7,585 nt of DNA from an uncultured Bacteroidota bacterium. Lineage in GTDB: Bacteria; Bacteroidota; Bacteroidia; 2-12-FULL-35-15. Below are positions 1 through 6,460 of the stretch, one piece after another. The translations under genes were made by a program, and so were the position numbers. Every line of letters starts with the position of its first letter. Within the stretch, counting starts at the first letter, position 1. The stretch is taken from the NCBI GenBank assembly GCA_903881065.1, contig CAIRRW010000514.1:1-7585 (forward strand), written 5' to 3'. Below the pieces are notes generated by a model. It worked only from the letters and a program-made list of their open reading frames with translations, had not been told where the DNA came from and did no database searches.

Positions 1-773
1 ATATAACGCCTGATTCGTTTTATGATGGAGGCAGCTATCTTCACGAGCAGGAATGGCTGAATCAAACTCAAAAGATGGTGGATGAAGGTGCTGATATTAT
101 TGATATTGGAGGACAATCTACCCGCCCAAATTCGACCATTGTTTCTGCTGAAGAAGAAACCAAAAGGTTGATTCCTGTTGTTGTTTCCATTCGGAACCGT
201 TTTCCTGAACTGCTTATTTCTGTTGATACTTTTTATGCTTCTGTAGCTGAACAGGCAGTGAGTGCAGGAGCCAATATTATTAATGATATTTCGGGCGGTA
301 CTTTTGATGATGCTATGTTTGCTATCATCGCGCGACTTGATATACCTTATATAATGATGCACAATAATGGAAGTATTATTACGATGCATGATAAGGATGA
401 AACCAAAAATATACGTGCAGATGTTGCTTCTTTCCTGGAAACGCAAATTGCGAAGCTAAAAGCATTTGGCTTTACCAAAATAATTATTGACCCTGGATTT
501 GGTTTTGGTAAAACACTGGAACAGAATTATGAATTACTTACCGACTTTGATTATCTGAAAGCTCTCCCTTACCCCATTCTTGCAGGTATCTCCCGAAAAT
601 CGATGATTACAAAATTATTAAACATTAAAGCTAAAGATGCTTTAAACGGAACTACTGCACTTAATATGAGATGTATATTAGCAGGCGCAAAACTGCTGCG
701 TGTGCACGATGTGAAAGAAGCTAAGGAAGTTGTTACAATAGCTAGAAAGCTAGCACATAAAAATTCTGCTTGA
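1..773 (+). CDS. folP: dihydropteroate synthase, 5' end missing
   Basis: Dihydropteroate synthase joins 6-hydroxymethyl-7,8-dihydropterin diphosphate to p-aminobenzoate in cytoplasmic folate synthesis and is the sulfonamide target. The reading frame is open to the left edge, so the true start lies outside; 256 residues are visible (numbered from the codon at base 3). The TIM-barrel signatures appear in order: ITPDSFYDGG at 1-10, DIGGQSTRP at 34-42, SVDT at 73-76, the pterin-binding ND pair at 94-95, DPGFGFGK at 163-170, the SRK motif at 197-199, and a C-terminal RVHD. Only about 20-30 N-terminal residues should be missing compared with the usual family length. The sulfonamide-contact loop reads QSTRPN rather than the common ESTRPG; the glutamine is, to my knowledge, common in this phylum. 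The TGA stop is followed by an A/T-only hairpin. In many Bacteroidota folP is followed by the diadenylate cyclase gene, which is not the case here. Identification is firm. Confidence 0.96.
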   Translation, partial: ITPDSFYDGGSYLHEQEWLNQTQKMVDEGADIIDIGGQSTRPNSTIVSAEEETKRLIPVVVSIRNRFPELLISVDTFYASVAEQAVSAGANIINDISGGTFDDAMFAIIARLDIPYIMMHNNGSIITMHDKDETKNIRADVASFLETQIAKLKAFGFTKIIIDPGFGFGKTLEQNYELLTDFDYLKALPYPILAGISRKSMITKLLNIKAKDALNGTTALNMRCILAGAKLLRVHDVKEAKEVVTIARKLAHKNSA

Positions 774-883
774 TAATAAAAATATGATTTTATTTAGTGC
801 ATATTTACTAATGAAATTGTAAGGAATTTGATAAGGAATATTTAATTCAAAAAAATGATTTCATTTGATTATTAATCCTATAT
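774..883 (+). promoter_or_regulatory. folP-cytochrome b intergenic region with short repeats
   Basis: This 110-base AT-rich gap should carry the promoter of the cytochrome b gene if that gene is transcribed separately. It contains a direct repeat of TAAGGAAT (820-827 and 832-839, 12-base period) and a palindrome AAATGA-TT-TCATTT (853-866). TTCATTTG at 860-867 is one mismatch from the Bacteroidota -7 consensus TAnnTTTG. The only exact match, TATATTTG at 879-886, runs into the proposed TTG start codon. No upstream -33 element with proper spacing was found for either, so no promoter is assigned. The repeats are candidate protein-binding sites only. Confidence 0.25.
775..794 (+). terminator. weak A/T hairpin after folP
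   Basis: A 7-base inverted repeat, AATAAAA (775-781) and TTTTATT (788-794), with a 6-base loop, begins one base after the folP stop codon. The right arm is followed by more T. It could act as a weak terminator, but it has no G-C pair and such repeats arise easily in DNA this AT-rich. Confidence 0.25.
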
Positions 884-1558
884 TTGGTCGAAATAACATT
901 TAAACAATATATTTTGAACTCTTCTAACTCTTTATTTAATGAAAATCATTCGTTAGCGATACGAATATGGCATTGGACTTTTTTCGCAGTGATTTTATCT
1001 TCCCTTGTAACTGTTTTATTTGCTTCCACACTTTTTAAAACAAGACCAAATATTCCGATGGTTCAGGCACAAATTGAAGAAAATGGAGGAACTGTAACAC
1101 ATGATCAAGCCAAAGCTGTAGCTCATGAATATAATGATAAGCTATGGGATTTACACACTTGGGTTGGTTATGGGTTATGTTTTCTATTGTTTAGTCGAAT
1201 AATAATTGAAGTAAGTAACTCAAAAGAAGAAAAGCTAAAAAATAAAATTAAAAAGGCACTGGCTATTTCTAATATGGATCTTGTTGAAAAGAACGATAAA
1301 CGTCATTATCTTTTAGCAAAATACGGCTACCTATTCTTCTACATTATTATTTTAATAATGGCAATAACAGGATTAGGGCTGGCATTTGAAGATGTACCAT
1401 TTCTTAAAGAAATTCACAGGAACATCAAACAAGTACATAGTTTTTTCCAATATTTAGCATATTTTTATATGTTAAGTCATTTAATTGGGGTGATACGAGC
1501 TGATATTACCAAAAACAAAGGAATAGTGTCACAGATGATAAATGGGAAAAAATTATGA
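884..1558 (+). CDS. membrane cytochrome b (b561 / Ni-Fe-hydrogenase b-type family)
   Basis: Probably a di-heme b cytochrome of the inner membrane that passes electrons between quinone and a partner redox protein. The 224 residues show four hydrophobic segments at about 32-50, 88-109, 147-168 and 184-206. Histidines suited to heme b ligation are H30 in the RIWHW motif, H91 in WDLHTW, H185 and H199; the RIWHW motif and the C-terminal GIVSQMING are typical of this family. TM1 and TM2 are separated by a polar loop (about 51-87), and TM2 and TM3 by a lysine-rich loop. The start is a TTG. The frame is closed by a stop at 866-868, and the first in-frame ATG is codon 59, which would remove TM1 and H30; a second TTG at 914 is the only other reasonable start. 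No hydrogenase, dehydrogenase or c-type cytochrome partner is in view, so the electron donor and acceptor are unknown. The gene lies 22 bases before the next one, suggesting co-transcription. Confidence 0.8.
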   Translation: MVEITFKQYILNSSNSLFNENHSLAIRIWHWTFFAVILSSLVTVLFASTLFKTRPNIPMVQAQIEENGGTVTHDQAKAVAHEYNDKLWDLHTWVGYGLCFLLFSRIIIEVSNSKEEKLKNKIKKALAISNMDLVEKNDKRHYLLAKYGYLFFYIIILIMAITGLGLAFEDVPFLKEIHRNIKQVHSFFQYLAYFYMLSHLIGVIRADITKNKGIVSQMINGKKL

Positions 1559-1580
1559 CATCTAATTACTAACTTCTTCA

Positions 1581-2051
1581 ATGATTGCAAAACCATATTA
1601 TGTCAAATTAAATTCAGTAAGCGCAGCCTTATTAGTAACCTCTGTTCAGTTATCAGAGGCCTTAATGAATATCCCGTCGGACTATTCCCAACGAGTTTTC
1701 AATCTTGGATACGAAATAAGGAATAAGTTAGATTCAGTAATGTTAAAAATTAGTGAAGCCGAATTAGGTCAGCCATTAATATTCGATTTAGAAGAAGAGC
1801 TCTGTTTGTATGCTTGTATTCATGTAATTGCAGGATATACAGACAATGATAATTTTATGGAATGGTTTTACGAGGAAATGCAGATATCTTCTGAAGAGAG
1901 ATTACCAACAACTGAAAGAAAAAAATCTTCTATGAATTTATTCCAATCGTTAAAACTTTTATTATCAGTAATTGAAGGTAAATTATCTAATGAGGAATCT
2001 TTTTTAAAACTAAAAAATCAACTCGACAAACATATACCTTTAGGTATATAA
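1581..2051 (+). CDS. hypothetical protein, mostly helical, follows cytochrome b
   Basis: I do not recognise this 156-residue protein. It starts with ATG, has no signal peptide or clear membrane span, and reads as soluble and largely alpha-helical. Residues 10-28 form a likely amphipathic helix. The middle is acidic and aromatic, with an EEE at about 71-73 and an EWFYEE patch near 90. The C-terminal third is lysine-rich and helical. Two cysteines (CLYAC) sit three residues apart in a helical stretch but no heme or metal motif is seen. It lies 22 bases after the cytochrome b gene on the same strand, so it is probably in the same transcript; whether it works with the cytochrome is inference from position only. 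The reading frame is intact with ordinary residue composition, so I believe it is a real gene. Confidence 0.65.
   Translation: MIAKPYYVKLNSVSAALLVTSVQLSEALMNIPSDYSQRVFNLGYEIRNKLDSVMLKISEAELGQPLIFDLEEELCLYACIHVIAGYTDNDNFMEWFYEEMQISSEERLPTTERKKSSMNLFQSLKLLLSVIEGKLSNEESFLKLKNQLDKHIPLGI
2032..2049 (+). terminator. hairpin overlapping the stop codon of the 156-residue gene
   Basis: ATATACC (2032-2038) and GGTATAT (2043-2049) form a perfect 7-bp stem with a TTTA loop, and the right arm overlaps the TAA stop (2049-2051). There is no U-tract right after it. It lies between convergent genes and could help end transcription or shield the 3' end of the message, but it is short and only two G-C pairs support it. 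Confidence 0.35.
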
Positions 2052-2060
2052 CTCCAAAGA

Positions 2061-2080
2061 TATTAGTTTCTTCGCTAATA
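2061..2080. terminator. candidate bidirectional terminator between convergent genes
   Basis: TATTAG (2061-2066) and CTAATA (2075-2080) form a 6-bp stem with an 8-base loop in the 60-base gap between two converging genes. An alternative pairing uses TAGTTT (2064-2069) with AAACTA (2080-2085). Position suits a shared terminator; the stem is weak and lacks a long T-run on either side, so this is tentative. Confidence 0.3.
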
Positions 2081-2111
2081 AAACTACTTGTTAAAATAAG
2101 TTAGGAGACTT

Positions 2112-3782
2112 CTATATCATATTATTATAAAACCACATTACTTTTACGTTCTCTGCAATTGCTGAATCAAGAGGTATTGCAAGTTCGCTGCTAGTATCAA
2201 CAGTTTCTGTTAGACTCATTGTATATGGATTTACTTTCATATCAAATGGAGTGCCTTTTGCCTGATTGCTAATTAATCGGAATACTTCTGCAGCGACTTG
2301 TTCTAAAATCTTTATGTTCGCTGCTATCTTGTTTAATAAGTCAACAGTACTGTATTGTGTTTCTATTCCCTGCTGAAATTCTTGAAGATATTCGATATCG
2401 AATGGGTCAATGTATCTGTGAGTAAATACTTGGTTTTCGTAAGGAAGCCATTCAATAAATAAGTCCTGCATTCGTTTGTTAAGGTTTGCAAACTTTCGAC
2501 CCAATGAAGTCTCAGTAGCAAACAATTCTTTCAAAACTTTTAAATCAGTAAAACCTTTGTTGGTAAACAATACACATGGTACGGACCAGTATATAGCCCA
2601 ATCCCAAAATATCTTAATAACCATTATCTGTGAATTACCCATCAATTTGTACTTATCCTGATAAATTGGCAACCAACTCTGAAACCATGATAAATGGGCG
2701 CGTTCATATACTTCTGCTCTTACCGTAATATCTTCGCCTTGCATGTCTCGCACAATTAAATCGCCTAACCATGTATTGTTCAGTGTTATAAAATCACTTC
2801 CAGGAGAATAAAAAGGATCAAGAAACAAACCTGCTTCACCTGTAACTGCCCATCTGTCAGAAGAATATAGCCTATTGCTGTCGTGGGCAAAGTGTTTTAA
2901 TATTCTGAAATCTAAAATTTCTTCTTCAGGGGGACAAACATATTTAGCAGCAAGTGGTTCGTTTTTCTCTATCCATTCCACCGCTTTTTTATAGGTATTT
3001 ATGGTTGCAAAGGGATGGATATCTTCATCAGCCACAATTCCAATACTGGTATTTTTAGATCCTAATGGAATTATCCAAAGCCAATATCCTTTATCTATAA
3101 AATGCACTGTGCTTAAATAACGCAGTCTTGGAGCTAATAATGTTTTCCATTCTTTATTGTCACTCCAGTCATCAATATCAACAACACCTTTTATTCTAAA
3201 CCAAACTGAATTTACATTATGAGGAGCAGTTTTCTCGAATTTTAATTTACGTTTCAATAAACTAAATCGGCTTGTTGCATCCACTAGCCATTTGGCTTTT
3301 ATGTGTTTTTCCGTTTCCTCGTGATTATATATTACATCATGTCCTTCAGCCGAAAAGTTAACATCTTTTACTCTTGCTCCCAACAGAAACTCAGTACCTA
3401 ATTCTTTTGTATGTTTCTCAAGATAATTTTCAAATGTACCTCTGTCAATTTGGTGGCTAGGTACAGGCAATTTTAACCGCGGCCCCAATTCAACACGGCT
3501 GGAAATATTTTCCTTTGTATTTGTATGAAAGAAAAACCGCAATCCATGTTTTGGCAGCTCAAATTCTTCAAGGTATCCTTTCAAATCAAGTACTTCACGA
3601 AAATAATGTGTTGCAAGCTCAACTGTAGATTCACCTACTTTATGGGCTGCAATAGGGGCAATTGAATCTCTGTATTCAAGTATCAGAATAGAAATATTCG
3701 GATTAGCTCTTTTGAGTTGAATAGAAAGTGTCAGTCCGGCAAGCCCTCCTCCGGCAATTATTACATCATATTTCTCTTTCAA
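2112..3782 (-). CDS. flavin-dependent halogenase-like FAD oxidoreductase
   Basis: A 556-residue FAD enzyme of the halogenase/monooxygenase class. In family members reduced FAD reacts with O2 and, in halogenases, the resulting hypohalous acid is steered by a lysine to an aromatic or phenolic substrate. The N-terminal Rossmann fold shows GGGLAG (11-16) and the ribose-binding E36, followed by KVGES (48-52). PKHG places K78 where the catalytic lysine is expected, about 26 residues after the GES motif. WLWIIP (234-239) matches the WxWxIP signature of flavin halogenases, and GEAGLFLDPFYSPGSDF (315-331) is the second FAD-binding region. A tryptophan-rich hydrophobic stretch (386-406) and a long C-terminal extension follow. 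The start is TTG at 3782: the frame closes at a TAA 15 bases upstream and no ATG precedes the nucleotide-binding fold. It has its own 165-base upstream region, so it may be regulated apart from the glycan genes. Substrate is unknown; a hydroxylase or epoxidase role remains possible. No flavin reductase is visible. Confidence 0.82.
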   Translation of the reverse strand: MKEKYDVIIAGGGLAGLTLSIQLKRANPNISILILEYRDSIAPIAAHKVGESTVELATHYFREVLDLKGYLEEFELPKHGLRFFFHTNTKENISSRVELGPRLKLPVPSHQIDRGTFENYLEKHTKELGTEFLLGARVKDVNFSAEGHDVIYNHEETEKHIKAKWLVDATSRFSLLKRKLKFEKTAPHNVNSVWFRIKGVVDIDDWSDNKEWKTLLAPRLRYLSTVHFIDKGYWLWIIPLGSKNTSIGIVADEDIHPFATINTYKKAVEWIEKNEPLAAKYVCPPEEEILDFRILKHFAHDSNRLYSSDRWAVTGEAGLFLDPFYSPGSDFITLNNTWLGDLIVRDMQGEDITVRAEVYERAHLSWFQSWLPIYQDKYKLMGNSQIMVIKIFWDWAIYWSVPCVLFTNKGFTDLKVLKELFATETSLGRKFANLNKRMQDLFIEWLPYENQVFTHRYIDPFDIEYLQEFQQGIETQYSTVDLLNKIAANIKILEQVAAEVFRLISNQAKGTPFDMKVNPYTMSLTETVDTSSELAIPLDSAIAENVKVMWFYNNMI

Positions 3783-3810
3783 AGTTTGGTGTTTTGGTTA
3801 GATTATGTTG

Positions 3811-3818
3811 CGAAAGTA
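3811..3818 (-). promoter_or_regulatory. candidate -7 element for the halogenase-like gene
   Basis: On the minus strand this reads TACTTTCG, one mismatch from the Bacteroidota -7 consensus TAnnTTTG, followed by CAAC. It would start transcription around 3803-3807, giving a leader of about 20-25 bases before the TTG start at 3782. The -33 element is poor: at the expected distance the strand reads TGAGC rather than a clear TTG. Confidence 0.4.
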
Positions 3819-3848
3819 AACAAAAAGAACTTAGTAATGCTCATTTAA

Positions 3849-3882
3849 AATAATAGAATGAACCCAATAATAGAGTAATGAA
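3849..3882 (-). repeat. 17-base-period direct repeat upstream of the halogenase-like gene
   Basis: On the plus strand AATAATAGA recurs at 3849-3857 and 3866-3874, each followed by ATGAA (3858-3862 directly; 3878-3882 after a 3-base GTA insert). The repeat lies about 45-75 bases upstream of the proposed transcription start, where an activator would bind. Function is inference; the repeat itself is directly visible. Confidence 0.4.
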
Positions 3883-3920
3883 TATTTTTTCTTTAAATGA
3901 TAACGATTAGCCAAATATCA

Positions 3921-3944
3921 TTCCTCAATAGTAGGGAAGAGGAA
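3921..3944 (-). terminator. hairpin just after the flippase stop codon
   Basis: TTCCTC (3921-3926) and GAGGAA (3939-3944) make a perfect 6-bp stem, half of it G-C, with a 12-base loop. It begins three bases after the flippase stop on the minus strand. No T-run follows, so termination may be partial, allowing some read-through into the halogenase-like gene. Confidence 0.35.
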
Positions 3945-3947
3945 GAT

Positions 3948-5423
3948 TTATTTTAAAAACCGTTTAATATTCCTTCTAATCTTAATATTCAATTCTGGAG
4001 TAGCTTCCATTCTTAAAATTAATAGAACAAATATCCCGCTAACTATCCCGCTTCTTATGGCAATATCAAGGTAAAGATTATGTAAATATGGAATAAAGAA
4101 ACTCGGTGAAATTGCAATTGCAGCAATAAAAATTAATTTTAATGTATTGGTTGTAAAGGGTTGCATTTTAAATTTAATAAGCAGAAATCCATAACGCAAA
4201 ATGTTTGACGTAACTACTGTTAATGCAGTGGCTATAGCCGAACCCATGATTCCAAAAAGTGGTATAAAAATGTAATTAGCTAACACTGTAAATCCTACTA
4301 CTATAAATACAAAATAGGCATCGAAACGATAAAAAGCGGAGTTGGCAATTATTACCTGATTAATTCCGGTAGCCATCTCTATTAAAAATCCTGCACTTAG
4401 GACTAGTATAACATATTTTCCAGGCGAATACGCAGCAGGTAATAAATGCAAAATATTATCAAGGTTAACCCATACACCGATAAAAAACAATGCGCCTATT
4501 GCCAATTGGCTATTACAGCTTTGTATATAAAGTTTATGAATTTCAGATATTTTTTTCTGCTTGAAATTTTCAGCAACAATACTTGATGAAATACGATAAA
4601 GTGACCTTGCAGGAATAAGCATTATAGTTGCGAAGTAGCCAACAATACGATAAATACCGGTATCAGCTTCTCCAAGAAATTTATTCACCATTATCGAATC
4701 AATATTTAAAATGATGGCACTTGCACCGCCAGCTAGGATGGAAAAGATGCTTAGGTTCACCATTTCATTTCTCAGTTCTTTTGTTACAAAACCTCGTATC
4801 GGTTTTATATGCCATTCATCCTGTTTTATTATATATACAAGCAGAAATATCGTAGGCAGGCAGGTTGATATTATATATCCCATTATATAAATTCGGAAAT
4901 CAATAATTTTCAGAAAGTAAAGAAATATCATAAAGATGATTAAAATCTTCTGCAGAAAATCCTTACTAAATGAGCCTATAACTGAACTATAGCTTGCGCG
5001 GAGATAACTATCAAAAATATTATAGAAAACAGTGAAAAATGTAAGAGGCATTAAATAAAATAGATAATTTACAAACAATGCCGACTTTAATTTATTGCTT
5101 TCAATTAGGTGTGGCTGAAGAAACAGAAAGACAATATAACAAAGTGTAAATCCAATAAGAGTAACAAGTATTGCATAGAATAAAAATCCATGATGTCCTT
5201 TTTCTTTATTTCTGAAATATGGGAAAAGTCGTATCGTTACAGAATTGAAACCAAGGTTAGCAAACTGAGAAAAGAGTGCCGCATAGGAAATTATCAATGT
5301 CGTTACTCCGTTTTCCGAAGTTGTAAACAAATTCGCAGTCCACATTACAGTAATAAAACCTAACCCTGCTCCAAGATAAGAGTAGATTAAATTCTTAGTT
5401 GCTTGTTTTTCTATTATTCCCAA
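3948..5423 (-). CDS. Wzx-like polysaccharide flippase (MOP/PST family)
   Basis: An integral inner-membrane protein that probably flips an undecaprenyl-diphosphate-linked oligosaccharide to the periplasmic face. The 491 residues contain about 12-14 hydrophobic segments spread over the whole length (first at about 11-30, last at about 455-470), with a basic C-terminal tail ending in RRNIKRFLK. The N-terminus, MGIIEKQATKNLIYSYLGAG, is characteristic of Bacteroidota oligosaccharide flippases, and the length is normal for the family. The start is a TTG at 5423, nested in the last codons of pseI (10-base overlap); the next in-frame ATG is residue 27, within the first membrane segment. Translation is therefore probably coupled to pseI. 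Substrate is not readable from sequence; position suggests a glycan carrying pseudaminic acid. MurJ is unlikely given the genomic setting and sequence character. Confidence 0.88.
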   Translation of the reverse strand: MGIIEKQATKNLIYSYLGAGLGFITVMWTANLFTTSENGVTTLIISYAALFSQFANLGFNSVTIRLFPYFRNKEKGHHGFLFYAILVTLIGFTLCYIVFLFLQPHLIESNKLKSALFVNYLFYLMPLTFFTVFYNIFDSYLRASYSSVIGSFSKDFLQKILIIFMIFLYFLKIIDFRIYIMGYIISTCLPTIFLLVYIIKQDEWHIKPIRGFVTKELRNEMVNLSIFSILAGGASAIILNIDSIMVNKFLGEADTGIYRIVGYFATIMLIPARSLYRISSSIVAENFKQKKISEIHKLYIQSCNSQLAIGALFFIGVWVNLDNILHLLPAAYSPGKYVILVLSAGFLIEMATGINQVIIANSAFYRFDAYFVFIVVGFTVLANYIFIPLFGIMGSAIATALTVVTSNILRYGFLLIKFKMQPFTTNTLKLIFIAAIAISPSFFIPYLHNLYLDIAIRSGIVSGIFVLLILRMEATPELNIKIRRNIKRFLK

Positions 5424-6457
5424 CTGCCCGTAGTTAAAGGTGTTCCTGCTTTTAGTTCTGATTTCGCTACTTTCCCTATAACATCATCCCAATATTTTGG
5501 AGCCAATCCGTTTGCAGGACGAATGATTCGTAAATTATCAGTGCTGAATTTTTCTCCTTTTTTAATATCCTTTGAAACATATATGGAACGTTTGAAGAAA
5601 ACACTTTTTTCTTCCGCAGGTTGAATGCCATAAAATACTTTTCCTAATGCTAAAAACGCACGTTCTGTTTCCACCACCAATGCTTTTAATTCTTCTGGTT
5701 CTAATGAAAACGAGCTATCTACACCACCGTCAGCTCTTCTTAACGTAAAATGTTTTTCAATAATGCGTGCACCCAAAGCAACAGCTGCTACCGAAACACC
5801 TGTTCCCATAGTGTGATCAGATAAACCGATAATACATTTGTGTTTTTCCTGCATGTTTGGTATTGTAATTAAGTTAGTGTTTTCTGGGGTTGCAGGGTAG
5901 GTGCTGGTGCATTTCAATAGTATTATATTTTTACAACCCGCCTTACGCAACACTTCTACACTTTCTACAATATCTTCCAAAGTGCTCACTCCGGTAGAAA
6001 CAATAACAGGCTTACCAGTTGCAGCCACCTTTCTTAATAGCGGATGGTGTGTGTTTTCAAAGGAAGCAATTTTAAAAGCAGGTACATTTAATGATTCCAA
6101 AAAATCAACTGCTGTTTCATCAAAAGGCGAACTGAAGGCTTCCATTCCTTTTTCCTTTGCTCTCTCAAATATCGCTTTATGCCATTCCCAAGGGGTATGT
6201 GCGGTTTTATATAAGTCGTGAAGTTCCTTACCATTCCAAAGTGAATTTTTATCCTGAATCGTATAAGCACCTTTCATGGTAATGGTATCAGCAGTGTAAG
6301 TCTGCAATTTTAATGCATGCGCACCTGCAGCAGCAGCAGCATCTACAAGTTCCAATGCTCTGTCCAGCGATTGATTGTGATTCCCACTCATCTCCGCAAT
6401 TATAAAAGGCTTGTGGTTAGCGCCGATGGTATAATTTCCTATTTTAATATCGTTCAT
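5414..6457 (-). CDS. pseI: pseudaminic acid synthase
   Basis: Condenses 2,4-diacetamido-2,4,6-trideoxy-L-altrose with phosphoenolpyruvate to give pseudaminic acid, in the cytoplasm; a NeuB-family TIM-barrel enzyme. At 347 residues it is full length. IAEMSGNHNQ (20-29) with E22, and KLQTYTAD (50-57), are the PseI-type form of the substrate-binding region. CTSTYP lies at 183-188. GLSDHT gives H215 and EKHFT gives H236, matching the two metal-ligand histidines of meningococcal NeuB. The C-terminal SAF antifreeze-like domain (about 285-345) carries R313 in IIRPANG, equivalent to the arginine that reaches into the partner's active site in the NeuB dimer. The SGNHNQ and KLQTYT wording favours PseI over sialic acid synthase NeuB or legionaminic acid synthase. 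The ATG lies 3 bases after the pseGH stop and the stop overlaps the flippase start, so the three form one transcript. Confidence 0.94.
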   Translation of the reverse strand: MNDIKIGNYTIGANHKPFIIAEMSGNHNQSLDRALELVDAAAAAGAHALKLQTYTADTITMKGAYTIQDKNSLWNGKELHDLYKTAHTPWEWHKAIFERAKEKGMEAFSSPFDETAVDFLESLNVPAFKIASFENTHHPLLRKVAATGKPVIVSTGVSTLEDIVESVEVLRKAGCKNIILLKCTSTYPATPENTNLITIPNMQEKHKCIIGLSDHTMGTGVSVAAVALGARIIEKHFTLRRADGGVDSSFSLEPEELKALVVETERAFLALGKVFYGIQPAEEKSVFFKRSIYVSKDIKKGEKFSTDNLRIIRPANGLAPKYWDDVIGKVAKSELKAGTPLTTGSWE

Positions 6458-6460
6458 CTG

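Noticed and set aside
739..752. TAGCT-AGAA-AGCTA inverted repeat near the end of folP
   Set aside because: It lies inside the conserved C-terminal helix coding region and has no T-run, so it is better explained by the codons there.
855..875. ATG-initiated six-codon frame before the cytochrome b, as a leader peptide or a frameshifted true start
   Set aside because: It ends in TAA after six codons, shows no attenuator features, and the downstream frame already has a complete family-like N-terminus from its TTG.
2476..2661. 61-codon plus-strand frame opposite the halogenase-like gene
   Set aside because: Antisense to coding sequence with no independent support such as a promoter or family motif.
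5403..5624. 73-codon plus-strand frame across the flippase/pseI junction
   Set aside because: Antisense to two well-supported genes; composition looks like a by-product of their codons.
5901..6221. 106-codon plus-strand frame opposite pseI
   Set aside because: It lies wholly antisense to a well-conserved enzyme and its product has no recognisable family features.
6088..6270. 60-codon minus-strand frame inside pseI in another frame
   Set aside because: Overlaps the conserved core of pseI on the same strand and has no family features.
5414..6457. Sialic acid (NeuB) or legionaminic acid synthase
   Set aside because: The SGNHNQ and KLQTYTAD wording and the adjoining PseG-PseH gene point to pseudaminic acid instead.
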